From positions 1 to 64,000 of the forward strand of contig QEVF01000010.1 of NCBI GenBank assembly GCA_003576915.1: a stretch of 64,000 nt of DNA. Direction: 5' to 3'. Below the pieces are notes generated by a model. It saw nothing but the letters and a program-made list of their open reading frames with translations. It had not been told where the DNA came from and did not search any database. This stretch comes from Planctomycetota bacterium. GTDB taxonomy: Bacteria > Planctomycetota > UBA8742 > UBA2392. Below are positions 51,426 to 62,672 of the stretch, one piece after another; position 1 is the stretch's first letter; each line of letters begins with the position of its first letter. A program made the position numbers and the translations under genes.

Positions 51426-51956
51426 TTAAAGCGTGGGTTTGCCCGGCTTCCAATTGACGGGGCAGGGCTTGCCCAGGCTCAGGGCGGCCAGATCGCGCAG
51501 GATGGCATCCACATCGCGGCCCAGGGCGGCCGGATTCACGGAATAGGCCTGCACCACGCCGTTGGGATCAATCAGAAACGTGCCGCGCATGGCAAAGCCC
51601 GTAGTCTCATTGAGGACGCCGTAGTCGCGCGCTATGTTCTTTGACAGGTCGCTGAGCAGGGCGTAGTCGAGCTTTTTGATGCCTCCCGCCAGTGTGCCGC
51701 TCTCCACCCAGGCCTTGTTGGCAAACCAGCTGTCCACCGAGCAGCCAATGACGGTGGCATTGAGCTTCTCAAACTCTCCGAGCTTTTCCTGGAACCCAGG
51801 AACCTCGGTTCCTCAGACAGGGGTGAAGGCCAGGGGATAGAACCAGAGCACCACCCACTTGCCTTTGTAATCTTCGAGCTTGATGTCCTTGAATGCGCCC
51901 CCGACTACCGCTTTGCCGGCGAATGCCGGGGCCTTTTGTCCGACGTTGACAGCCAT
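51426..51956 (-). CDS. Selenocysteine-containing 2-Cys peroxiredoxin (UGA at 48)
   Basis: Typical 2-Cys peroxiredoxin (AhpC/Prx1 type) that reduces peroxides, 176 residues if the TGA at 51813-51815 is read as selenocysteine. The upstream part (residues 1-47) has [26 protein letters not shown] and TPV, and the TGA then takes the exact place of the peroxidatic Cys in the usual FTxVCxTE motif; downstream [30 protein letters not shown] and the C-terminal [10 protein letters not shown] motif with resolving Cys165 continue in the same frame. CAGGAG lies 6 bases before ATG 51956. A SECIS-like hairpin follows the TGA. The alternative, a single nonsense mutation hitting the catalytic codon, is much less likely. 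Selenocysteine machinery is not in the window. Confidence 0.88.
51778..51815 (-). promoter_or_regulatory. Bacterial SECIS-like hairpin after the UGA codon
   Basis: On the minus strand the UGA (51815-51813) is followed after 4 bases by CCGAG (51808-51804), which pairs with CUCGG (51782-51778). Inside, UUCCUGG (51802-51796) pairs with CCAGGAA (51792-51786) around a GUU loop. The apical loop begins 17 bases after UGA and starts with G, within the limits commonly used for bacterial SECIS elements (16-37 bases, G in the first two loop positions). The hairpin is inside the coding region, as bacterial SECIS elements are. Confidence 0.75.
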
Positions 51957-52111
51957 TTGGGCTCCTGAGGTTGGGCCGGAATTTCCGGCGTTCATGACGA
52001 GATGGTCGCGCGACTCTTGCAAATTCATGGAGCGGGTCAAGCTCCGGCGCAAGAGCGCTGCGACGAGCCCCACTTCCGGCCGGCAAAAGGTGCCACAAGC
52101 CGCTTTCTCCG

Positions 52112-55100
52112 GTGTCGCAGGATGAACATACTGTCTGGCCGTTCAGCGGGGGGCAGATCGTGACAAAGCCACCGGACCGGGGACCCGACGAAGACCTGCG
52201 CGTCCTCCAAGGCCAGGAAGGTCAGGAAACACTGCTCGATCTCAGCGCCGGCGTCGCCTCCACACCACAGGGCGAGACCTTGCTCAGTCTCGATGCCTCT
52301 CAGGGGCACGCCAGCGTCATGGGCCGCCTTGCCCATCTCACGGGCGCGCCGCTGACCGAGGGCGTCGAGCTGCAGGCCGGCGCTTCCTCCGCCTCCCGTC
52401 AGACCACCGCCACTCCCGCCTCCAGCCGCGAAAAAAGCTTCACCGAAAGGCTGCGCGCGCCGGCCATGCCCCAAAGCCGCTACGAACCCCGCAGCGAACT
52501 GGGGCGCGGCGGCATGGGCGTGGTGCTCCGCGTGCGCGACACTGATTTGCGCCGTGACGTGGCCATGAAGGTGCTGCGCCCCGATCGCGCGGACGGACAC
52601 AGCGAGCGGGGCCAGCGTGAACTCCGGCGTTTCATTGAGGAAGCCCAGGTCACCGGCCAGCTGGAGCACCCGGGCATCATTCCAGTCCACGAACTGGGCT
52701 GCGACGCGCAGGGACGCGTGTTCTTCACGATGAAGATGGTCAAGGGCATGCCCCTGAGTGAGGTCATTCGCCGGCTCCGCGGGGGCGATAAACAGGCCCT
52801 GACCGAGTATCCCCTGGACCGCCTGCTGGCGGTCTTTCTGAAAATCTGCGAGGCTCTGTCGTTCGCCCACGCGCACCACGTGGTCCACCGCGACCTCAAG
52901 CCCGCCAACATCATGCTGGGTGCCTTCGGCGAAGTGCTGGTCATGGATTGGGGCCTGTCGAGAGTGCTCAGTCGCCCCGCAGACGCAGCGCCCTCCAGCG
53001 TGGAGACCGACAGCACGGAGCGCCGCGCCGCCGGAGAGTCCAGTCCTGAATTCACCCTCGACGGCACGGTGGTGGGCACGCCCGCCTACATGGCGCCCGA
53101 ACAGGCCCGCGGGCAGCTCTCGCGCATCGACGCCCGGACCGATGTGTTCGCCTTGGGGGCGATGCTCTATGAGTTCCTCTGCCTGCGTCCGCCCTATGAG
53201 GGCTCCGACGCCACTCAGCTCATAGCGAGCGCCGCCGAGGGGCGCATCATCGAGCCCCTGACGCGGGCCGCCAAGGACCCCACCATCCGCTATCGCCTGG
53301 CCCATGTGCCCGGCGGCCGCATTCCGGCGGAATTGGCAGCGGTGGCCATGAAGGCGCTTTCCGTCGATCCCGCCGACCGTTACCCCAGCGTTCGCGACAT
53401 GCAGCGCGACGTCGAGAACTACATTGCGGGCCGCCCCGTCAGCGTGAGGCGCGACCCCATTGCTGTGCGCGCGGCCAAGTGGGTGCGCCGCCACCCCACG
53501 CTGGCGGCTTCCGCTTCGGCGGCTTTCGCCATCGTACTCGTGGCTGCTTCGGTGCTGGGCTGGGTCATGGCCGACGCTTCCATGCGCGAAGCTGAGTCCA
53601 GGCAGACCCTGCTGGAAGCCGAACGGCGCGCCCGGGCCGAAAGCGACAAGGGCATGCAGGCCCAGCTCGAACGCGAACGCTCGGAGAAGAAGGCCATGGC
53701 CGCCTTCGAAGAAAAGGCGCGCGTCGAACAGCAGGCCAAGGAAGCAGCCATGGCGCGCGAGAAGGCGCTGCTCCAGCGCGCGCGGGCCACACAGCTCTAT
53801 AATCGCGGTCGTGATCATGCCGCGCGCGCCCGCAGTATCCGCGAGCGCGAGCTGCGCGCCAACGCCTTTGGCCTGGCCGAGTCGTCCTTTTCCGAGGCCC
53901 TCAAGGAAGACCCCGAGTTCTCCGAAGCGAGCTTCGAACTGGCCCTGCTCTATCAGTGGTTTGAGGATGCACGCGCGGCGGGACTCTTCGTGCAGGCCCA
54001 CGAGGCCCAGACACGCCAGGGAGGCAAGGGCGACGCCCGCGCCCTGGTCTATGCCGCAGACGTCATGCGCATCATTGAAGGAGACCTCATGGCCGCGGCC
54101 AGGCTCTACGAGCAGGCGGCCACGGTGGACCCGGAAAGCCCCTACGCCGTCGTGGGCCTGGGTTTTGTGGCCCTTCTGGGCGACCGTTTCGAGACCGCCC
54201 TGCTGCTGGCAGGGCGCGCCCAGAACATGGACCGCACGCTGTGGGAGCCCTGGTATCTCGAGGGCAGCGTCTATGCGCGGCGCATGAAGGAGAACGGGCG
54301 AGAGCCCAATCTGCTGCACGACCCCAAGCTGGCCGTACGCGCCTTGACTGAGGGACTGCTGCGCCACCAGTCCAGCGGGCTGCTGTACAACGAGCGCGGC
54401 ACGGCGCACCTTGCCGCCGGGGACCTCGACTCCGCCGAGCAGGACCTGAACCGGGCCCGCGAACTGATGCCGTGGAACTACGGCCCCCCGAGCAACCTGG
54501 TCACGATCCATTATCGGCGTGGGCAATACGCTGAGGGTTGCGTACTGGCCTATGAAACGCTCAAGGAGCATCCCAAGGCCTTCGAACTGTGGAACGAGTA
54601 CGGCAACTGCCTCTATGCCCTGGGGCAGTACTCCGAGGCGCTGGACGCTTTTGAGCAATGCCTGGCGCTGAAGGCCGATCGCATTGCGCCGCTGTGCAAT
54701 GCATCGCGGGCAGCGCGGCGGGCCCAGGATGCCGCGAAGGCCCGTGCTTACGCGCTCAGGGCCACGGAACTCAGGCCCGACGACGCCCTTTCCTGGATCT
54801 GTCTTGGACTGGCGCAACGCGACCTGGGCGAGCACGAAGTGGCCCTGGCTTCACTGCGCACGGGGTTTGACCTTCAACGCTCCGAGACCAGTTATGCTTT
54901 CGAGTACTTCAACCAGCTCGCTTACCTGCGGAAGTTCAAGCAGACGGAGGAGGAGACGGCGGCGTACATTCGTGAGTTTCCGGAGGAGGCCACAGGCTAC
55001 CACTGGCACGGTCGCGCGCTCGCGCTTCAGAACCGCCACGCCGAGGCCGTGAAGTCCCTGGAGACGGCGGTCGCGTTGAACCCGCAGTGGGATGAGCCTT

Positions 55101-55954
55101 TCGACCACTTGTGCAGCGCCCACTTCAACCTCCAGCAGGTCGATCAAGTCGCCGTTCTTGCGGCCGAGCGGCTCAAACTCAAGCCCGATTCAGCCATCGC
55201 GCTCTACTATCTCGGGGCCACGCTTCAGCTCAAGGGAGACGACGCCGCGGCGCTCGATGCCTGGCTCAAGGCATTTGCCGCTGATGCCGGTTTCGGCCGC
55301 GGAGCCTCCCATGCGACGCGCGCCGCCGTCAAGCTCAAGCGCTGGGCCGATGCGAGGCTCTGCGCGCTCCGCTACATTGAGCACGCGCCCAAGGACGCCA
55401 ATGCCCGGTTCTTCCTGGGCGTGGCGGAAGAGGGGCTCGATCAATACGCCGAGGCGGCCAAGGCCTTTGAAAGCGCCAACGAACTGGTTCCCAACAACAC
55501 CACGATCACGGGCGCGCTCGATCGCATGCGTCGCCTTCTGCGCGCCGAGGCCATGCGCACGGAAGACCGCCAGCCCCGAACCGCCCCGGAGTGCTACGAC
55601 CTGGCATTCGCCGAGGCCTACAAGGGGCGCTGGCGCCACGCGGCAGCGTGGGGTCGCAAGGCGCGGCAGGACTTCGGCGATGCCGCGCTGGATCTGCAGG
55701 CGGCCTATTTTTATGCGGTGTACGAGTTGCGGGCCCTGGAGGCGTTGAAACAGGGAGTGGCGGAAGAAGCCCCCAAGTGCCCGGCGCCTCCGCCCCTGGA
55801 AACCAATGTCGAGCCACACCGTTTGACGTGCGTTGCGCTGCTTCGTCTGGCACTTCAGCGGGGCCTGACCGTAAAGGAACTGAAGGCCGACAGTCAGTTC
55901 GCGCCGTTGCACGAAATGGAGCCATGGAAGGCCCTGCTGGCTGAATTCGAGTAA
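52112..55954 (+). CDS. Ser/Thr protein kinase with TM segment and TPR tail
   Basis: A 1280-residue PknB-type kinase. After a 120-residue disordered N-terminus, the kinase domain (about 124-450) has the glycine loop GRGGMG (131-136), ATP Lys153 in [16 protein letters not shown] (259-268), DWG in place of DFG (279-281) and [14 protein letters not shown] membrane segment (about 470-495) separates it from a long coiled coil and about 15 TPR-like repeats to the C-terminus. The GTG at 52112 is the longest start; a GTG at 52160 after GGGGGGCAG is an alternative. It is divergent from the peroxiredoxin and followed by a second kinase of the same design. Confidence 0.9.
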   Translation: MSQDEHTVWPFSGGQIVTKPPDRGPDEDLRVLQGQEGQETLLDLSAGVASTPQGETLLSLDASQGHASVMGRLAHLTGAPLTEGVELQAGASSASRQTTATPASSREKSFTERLRAPAMPQSRYEPRSELGRGGMGVVLRVRDTDLRRDVAMKVLRPDRADGHSERGQRELRRFIEEAQVTGQLEHPGIIPVHELGCDAQGRVFFTMKMVKGMPLSEVIRRLRGGDKQALTEYPLDRLLAVFLKICEALSFAHAHHVVHRDLKPANIMLGAFGEVLVMDWGLSRVLSRPADAAPSSVETDSTERRAAGESSPEFTLDGTVVGTPAYMAPEQARGQLSRIDARTDVFALGAMLYEFLCLRPPYEGSDATQLIASAAEGRIIEPLTRAAKDPTIRYRLAHVPGGRIPAELAAVAMKALSVDPADRYPSVRDMQRDVENYIAGRPVSVRRDPIAVRAAKWVRRHPTLAASASAAFAIVLVAASVLGWVMADASMREAESRQTLLEAERRARAESDKGMQAQLERERSEKKAMAAFEEKARVEQQAKEAAMAREKALLQRARATQLYNRGRDHAARARSIRERELRANAFGLAESSFSEALKEDPEFSEASFELALLYQWFEDARAAGLFVQAHEAQTRQGGKGDARALVYAADVMRIIEGDLMAAARLYEQAATVDPESPYAVVGLGFVALLGDRFETALLLAGRAQNMDRTLWEPWYLEGSVYARRMKENGREPNLLHDPKLAVRALTEGLLRHQSSGLLYNERGTAHLAAGDLDSAEQDLNRARELMPWNYGPPSNLVTIHYRRGQYAEGCVLAYETLKEHPKAFELWNEYGNCLYALGQYSEALDAFEQCLALKADRIAPLCNASRAARRAQDAAKARAYALRATELRPDDALSWICLGLAQRDLGEHEVALASLRTGFDLQRSETSYAFEYFNQLAYLRKFKQTEEETAAYIREFPEEATGYHWHGRALALQNRHAEAVKSLETAVALNPQWDEPFDHLCSAHFNLQQVDQVAVLAAERLKLKPDSAIALYYLGATLQLKGDDAAALDAWLKAFAADAGFGRGASHATRAAVKLKRWADARLCALRYIEHAPKDANARFFLGVAEEGLDQYAEAAKAFESANELVPNNTTITGALDRMRRLLRAEAMRTEDRQPRTAPECYDLAFAEAYKGRWRHAAAWGRKARQDFGDAALDLQAAYFYAVYELRALEALKQGVAEEAPKCPAPPPLETNVEPHRLTCVALLRLALQRGLTVKELKADSQFAPLHEMEPWKALLAEFE

Positions 55955-56325
55955 CATCTTTGAGGCAACCCGCGGCGCCGGCGGGTGTTAAACAGGAGTG
56001 GCGAACCCTGCGGCACGTGAGAAAAGGGCGCGCAGGGGCACCATTAGCAGGCCGCTGAAGTACGGCCCGCTCACGCCGGCCGGGGACGGCTTGCGCAGTT
56101 CAAGCGGCTGGAAAGCCGGTTGAATTGGAGGTCAGGCCAAGTTCACTTTGGTCCGGCCGGGTTGAAGGAGTGGCCGGAGGCCACTCTTTATGCAACCTGT
56201 TGGCAGGTGCTGCAAAGCGGGTTGCCGGCAGTCTGACCGGCCTGACATGGGCGGGGGCGGGCGCAGCGATGGGGATGGCCTGACACTTTGGCGGCGACCA
56301 GCAGGACGTATTCGAGCACAGCTCC
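55955..56325. other. Intergenic region carrying repeat copy 2
   Basis: About 371 bases between two kinase genes. Repeat copy 2 occupies 56047-56200. The rest (55955-56046 and 56201-56325) shows no gene, and no convincing promoter was seen. Confidence 0.6.
56047..56200. repeat. Multi-hairpin intergenic repeat, copy 2
   Basis: A 154-bp element in the same orientation as the copy at 3495-3647 and alignable along its length, starting AGCAGGCCGCTGAA and keeping CTTGCGCA, TTCAAGCGGCT, GGAGGTC, GGCCA, TTCACTTTGG and GAGTGGCCGGA-type blocks. Hairpin 2 is kept with a GNRA loop (GGAA) and one mismatch, hairpin 3 is kept with two G-T wobbles and one mismatch, and hairpin 4 keeps GAGTGGCC against GGCCACTC. 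The right terminal repeat is eroded. It is an older or degraded copy. Confidence 0.75.
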
Positions 56326-59562
<3,237 letters not shown>

Positions 59563-59613
59563 TGGAGCAATACCGCGGTGCTCCGCGCCCGGGTTGGACC
59601 CTGGCCACAGGGG

Positions 59614-60450
59614 CTACGCGCCGATTTCCTTGAGCGCCAAGGCGGCTTGTTCGGCGCTGGGGGCCTTGCCGTGCCACTTGTGGCCCTCTTTTTCCATGAA
59701 GCTGACGCCCTTGCCCATGATCGTGTTGGCAATCAGAGCCACAGGGCGCCCGCGGGCGGACTGGGCGGAATGGAGTGCCCCGAACAGGCTTTCGAAACTG
59801 TGTCCGTCAACCGTGGTGACCTGAAAGCCGAAACTGGCCAGCTTCTGGTCCAGGGGGTCGATGTTCATGATCTCGGTCGTCTTGCCGTCAATCTGTGCGT
59901 CGTTGCGGTCGATGATGACGACGAGGTTGTCGAGGCGGTAATGGGCGGCTGCCATGAAAGCCTCCCAGCACAGGCCTTCCTGGAGTTCGCCGTCACCCAT
60001 GAGGGCATAGACGCGCGAATCCGAGCGGTCCAGGCGCAGGGCCAGTGCCATGCCCACGGCCGTCGCGATGCCGTGCCCGAGGCTGCCCGTGGACATTTCA
60101 ACGCCGGGCGTCTTGTTCAGCGCGGGATGTCCCTGGAGGTGAGAGTCCACCTGGCGCAGGCTGTCAAGCCAGGCCTCGGGAAAGTAGCCGCGCGCGGCCA
60201 GGGTGGCATAAAGAATCGGGCAAATGTGTCCGTTGGAAAGCACGACGCGGTCGCGCTGCGCCCACTGCGGATTGCCGGGATCGTGGCGGACAAAGCCGCC
60301 AAAGAACAGCGCTGCGAATACATCGGCCATACCCAGGGAGCCGCCGGGGTGGCCGCTGGCGGCCTTGGCCAGCGACTGCACAACGAGGCGGCGCAGCTTG
60401 CGCGCGGCGGTTTCAAGTTCGGCCTTCAGTGGGGCGGTCAGGGCGGGCAT
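59614..60450 (-). CDS. Transketolase N-terminal subunit
   Basis: A 278-residue protein equal to the thiamine-diphosphate-binding N-terminal half of transketolase. It has ASGHPGGSLGMADV, SNGHICPILYA, GSLGHGIATAVGMALA, the ThDP motif GDGELQEGLCWEA ending in IDRN, and the C-terminal GKGVSFMEKEGHKWHGKAPS. In split transketolases the C-terminal subunit is encoded by the next gene; here the next gene is the convergent kinase, so the partner must be elsewhere. It is divergent from argB across 198 bases. Alone it should not be active. Confidence 0.92.
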   Translation of the reverse strand: MPALTAPLKAELETAARKLRRLVVQSLAKAASGHPGGSLGMADVFAALFFGGFVRHDPGNPQWAQRDRVVLSNGHICPILYATLAARGYFPEAWLDSLRQVDSHLQGHPALNKTPGVEMSTGSLGHGIATAVGMALALRLDRSDSRVYALMGDGELQEGLCWEAFMAAAHYRLDNLVVIIDRNDAQIDGKTTEIMNIDPLDQKLASFGFQVTTVDGHSFESLFGALHSAQSARGRPVALIANTIMGKGVSFMEKEGHKWHGKAPSAEQAALALKEIGA

Positions 60451-60493
60451 GTGGTTGAACTCCGGGCGGGCCGGTGCCTATCTTGAAGCACAC

Positions 60494-60521
60494 TTACCCA
60501 AAAGGAAAGCGGGAGTATATT
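60494..60521 (+). promoter_or_regulatory. AT-rich promoter-like site between divergent genes
   Basis: TTACCC at 60494 and TATATT at 60516 with a 16-base spacer could serve argB (leader about 120 bases). On the minus strand the same spot gives TATACT (60519-60514), a good -10 for the transketolase gene but with a poor -35. It is the only AT-rich spot in the region. Confidence 0.33.
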
Positions 60522-60648
60522 GCCCGCCCGCGCCCAGAAGCGGTGGGGAGCAACTGTGGAAGAGTGACGGTAACGCGTCCGACTTTGCGGGACGCCGGAA
60601 GGCACTTTGCGAACATGGCGCGCAGCGCATGAATCGGGAATCCGGCCT

Positions 60649-61560
60649 ATGGAAGACGTGAATGTTCTGCTTCAGGCGCTGCCCTATCTCAGGCGCTATC
60701 GTGACAAAGTGTTTGTCGTCAAGGTCGGCGGCGAGATTGCCAGCACCCGCGACGCCCTCGATGCCTTTGCCGAGGATGTCGCCATGGTGGCCCAGGTCGG
60801 CATCCGTATCGTCGTGGTTCACGGCGGCGGCCCGCAGCTCGACGAAATGATGAAGCAACTGGGCGTCCAGCCCGAAAAGGTGGCAGGGCGCCGCATCACC
60901 GACGACAAAACGCTTGAAATGGCCAAAATGGTCTGGGGTTCCATCAATACGGACATCCTGGCCGCCTTGCAGAAGCACGGGGCGCGGCCGGTGGGGCTCA
61001 ACGGCCTTGACGGCGAAGTCATACTGGCCCAGAAGCGCCCGCCCAAGCGCATCACCGATCCCAAGACCGGCGAGAGCCTTGAAATCGACTTCGGCAACGT
61101 GGGCGATGTCAAAGACGTCAACCCCGCCCTGGTGCGCACGCTGATGGAAAACCGCTACGTGCCCGTGATCAGCCCTCTGGCGGCCGACACCGAGGGACGG
61201 GTGCTGAACATCAACGCCGATACCGTGGCCTGTGCCCTGGCCAGCGAGATGCAGGTCGAGAAACTGATCATCCTCAGCAACACTGACGGGGTGCTCAAGG
61301 ACGTTGCCGATCCCGCCAGCCGCTACAGCTATCTGACGATCAGCCAGGCCGAAAAACTCATCGCACAGGGCGGGGCGTCCGGCGGCATGGTGCCCAAGCT
61401 GCAGGCGGTGATTGACGCCCTGCGCGGCGGCGTCAAGCGCGCCTACCTGATCAACGGCCTGAGGCTGCACGCCCTGCTCAAGGAGATTTTCACCCGCGGC
61501 GGCACGGGCACCATGCTCATCGACGACGATGCCGAACGCGATTACCTCGAGCGCGGCTAG
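60649..61560 (+). CDS. argB: Acetylglutamate kinase
   Basis: Second enzyme of arginine synthesis, phosphorylating N-acetylglutamate. The 303-residue amino-acid kinase has VVKVGGEIAS (ATP site Lys), VVVHGGGPQLDEMMKQLG, RRITDDKTLEMAKMV, VLNINADTVACALASEM (substrate site), LIILSNTDGVLKD and GGASGGMVPKLQAV. Length is typical for the arginine-sensitive hexameric or the short form. ATG 60649 is chosen over a TTG at 60607. No argC, argJ or argD is adjacent; a GabT/ArgD-like transaminase lies 16 kb away. Confidence 0.95.
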   Translation: MEDVNVLLQALPYLRRYRDKVFVVKVGGEIASTRDALDAFAEDVAMVAQVGIRIVVVHGGGPQLDEMMKQLGVQPEKVAGRRITDDKTLEMAKMVWGSINTDILAALQKHGARPVGLNGLDGEVILAQKRPPKRITDPKTGESLEIDFGNVGDVKDVNPALVRTLMENRYVPVISPLAADTEGRVLNINADTVACALASEMQVEKLIILSNTDGVLKDVADPASRYSYLTISQAEKLIAQGGASGGMVPKLQAVIDALRGGVKRAYLINGLRLHALLKEIFTRGGTGTMLIDDDAERDYLERG

Positions 61561-61587
61561 CATTCATCTCGGAGGTGGGAGTCCCGT

Positions 61588-62511
61588 TCAGTCGTTGACC
61601 AGGCCCATGAGCTTGCCCAGCGCCCGCAGGAAACCGAGCTTGAACTTGGGATCTGTTTCAATCCACAAGCTGGCGGGAATTGCCCTGATGGTCTTGGCCG
61701 CGACGCTGCCGACCACGGCGCTGGACGCCGCGGTGCCGCCGTGGCTGCCCATGACCAGCAAGTCGGCCTTTTGGGCGACGGCCATGCGGGCCAGAGTCTC
61801 GGCGGGTTTGCCTTCCTCGTAACACTCAACGGTCTTGAACGACTTCAGGCCGGCGCCGGCCACGGCCTCCTGCATGTGCTGGCGCGCAAATCCGCTGAGC
61901 TTGTCCAGAGACTCCTTTTCGCTCAGGCCGGTGAGCCAGTATTCATCGGGTAGGTGAAGCACGTGCAGCAGCTTCAGCTCCGTAACCTTCATCAGGTGCG
62001 CAATTTCCGCCGCGCGCTTGAGCGCCATGACGCTGAGTTCCGAGAAGTCCACCGCCACGCAGATCTTGCTGAAGAGGTCGCTGTGGTCGGGCCTCACGAG
62101 CAGGATGTCCGTGGCGGCGGAGTGAGCCAGGCGTTCGGCCACGCCGCCTATGCTGCCGAGGTCCTTGCCGCCCAGGCCGCGCGTGCCGGCGACAGTCAGG
62201 TCGATCTTGAGGTCATTGGCGAGTTGCAGCACGGTCTGCACGACTTCGCCGGTGACGACGCGGGTCTGGATCTTGACGGGGGATTTCTTGAGACGGGCGC
62301 AGACCTTGGCCAGTTCGTCGGCGGCCCGGGCCTCTATCTTCTTGCGGGCCTGACCCAGCAAGTCCTCCGTTTTGCCGTTTTGGGACGGAATGACGGTGAC
62401 GATATGCAATTCGGCCTGATACAGCTCGGCCAGCAGCACCGATGTGTGCAGCGCGGCCATGGAGTTGTCAGAGAGGTCGGTGGCGGCCAGGATGCGCGCG
62501 ATGGGGTTCAT
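61588..62511 (-). CDS. Tandem universal stress protein
   Basis: A 307-residue protein with two UspA domains (about residues 1-145 and 148-295). Domain 1 begins RILAATDLSDNSMAALHTSV and ends AGTRGLGGKDLGSIGGVAER; domain 2 begins ICVAVDFSELSVMALKRAAE and contains GSHGGTAASSAVVGSVA, the nucleotide-loop motif G-x2-G-x9-G-S/T, so at least domain 2 should bind ATP. AGCGGGAGAAG precedes ATG 62511. It is convergent with argB (27 bases) and divergent from the lipoprotein gene. Stress response role by family. Confidence 0.9.
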   Translation of the reverse strand: MNPIARILAATDLSDNSMAALHTSVLLAELYQAELHIVTVIPSQNGKTEDLLGQARKKIEARAADELAKVCARLKKSPVKIQTRVVTGEVVQTVLQLANDLKIDLTVAGTRGLGGKDLGSIGGVAERLAHSAATDILLVRPDHSDLFSKICVAVDFSELSVMALKRAAEIAHLMKVTELKLLHVLHLPDEYWLTGLSEKESLDKLSGFARQHMQEAVAGAGLKSFKTVECYEEGKPAETLARMAVAQKADLLVMGSHGGTAASSAVVGSVAAKTIRAIPASLWIETDPKFKLGFLRALGKLMGLVND

Positions 62512-62585
62512 GAACTTCTCCCGCTTGGACCGCGGGGGCGCGGTCGCTCACAGCATATAAGCTGTTGGCCGGCGCCGTTCCATAA

Positions 62586-62617
62586 CCTTTTGCAAAAGGG
62601 TGGCCGAGCCCTATACT
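62586..62617 (+). promoter_or_regulatory. Sigma70-like promoter overlapped by a palindrome
   Basis: TTGCAA at 62590 and TATACT at 62612 with a 16-base spacer form the best promoter in the window, reading into the lipoprotein gene; the start would be near 62624, about 49 bases before the ATG. The perfect 14-base palindrome CCTTTTGCAAAAGG (62586-62599) covers the -35 box and may be an operator. Confidence 0.6.
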
Positions 62618-62672
62618 CCATGGTTCGAGTTCCCTGGTGTTGGCCGCTCCCCGGCGGCGAGTGGCGACTTCC

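Noticed and set aside
51426..51956. Peroxiredoxin as a pseudogene or as two separate genes
   Set aside because: A nonsense mutation would have to fall exactly on the catalytic codon while leaving both halves intact and in frame, and a SECIS-like hairpin follows. The second half has no ribosome site of its own.
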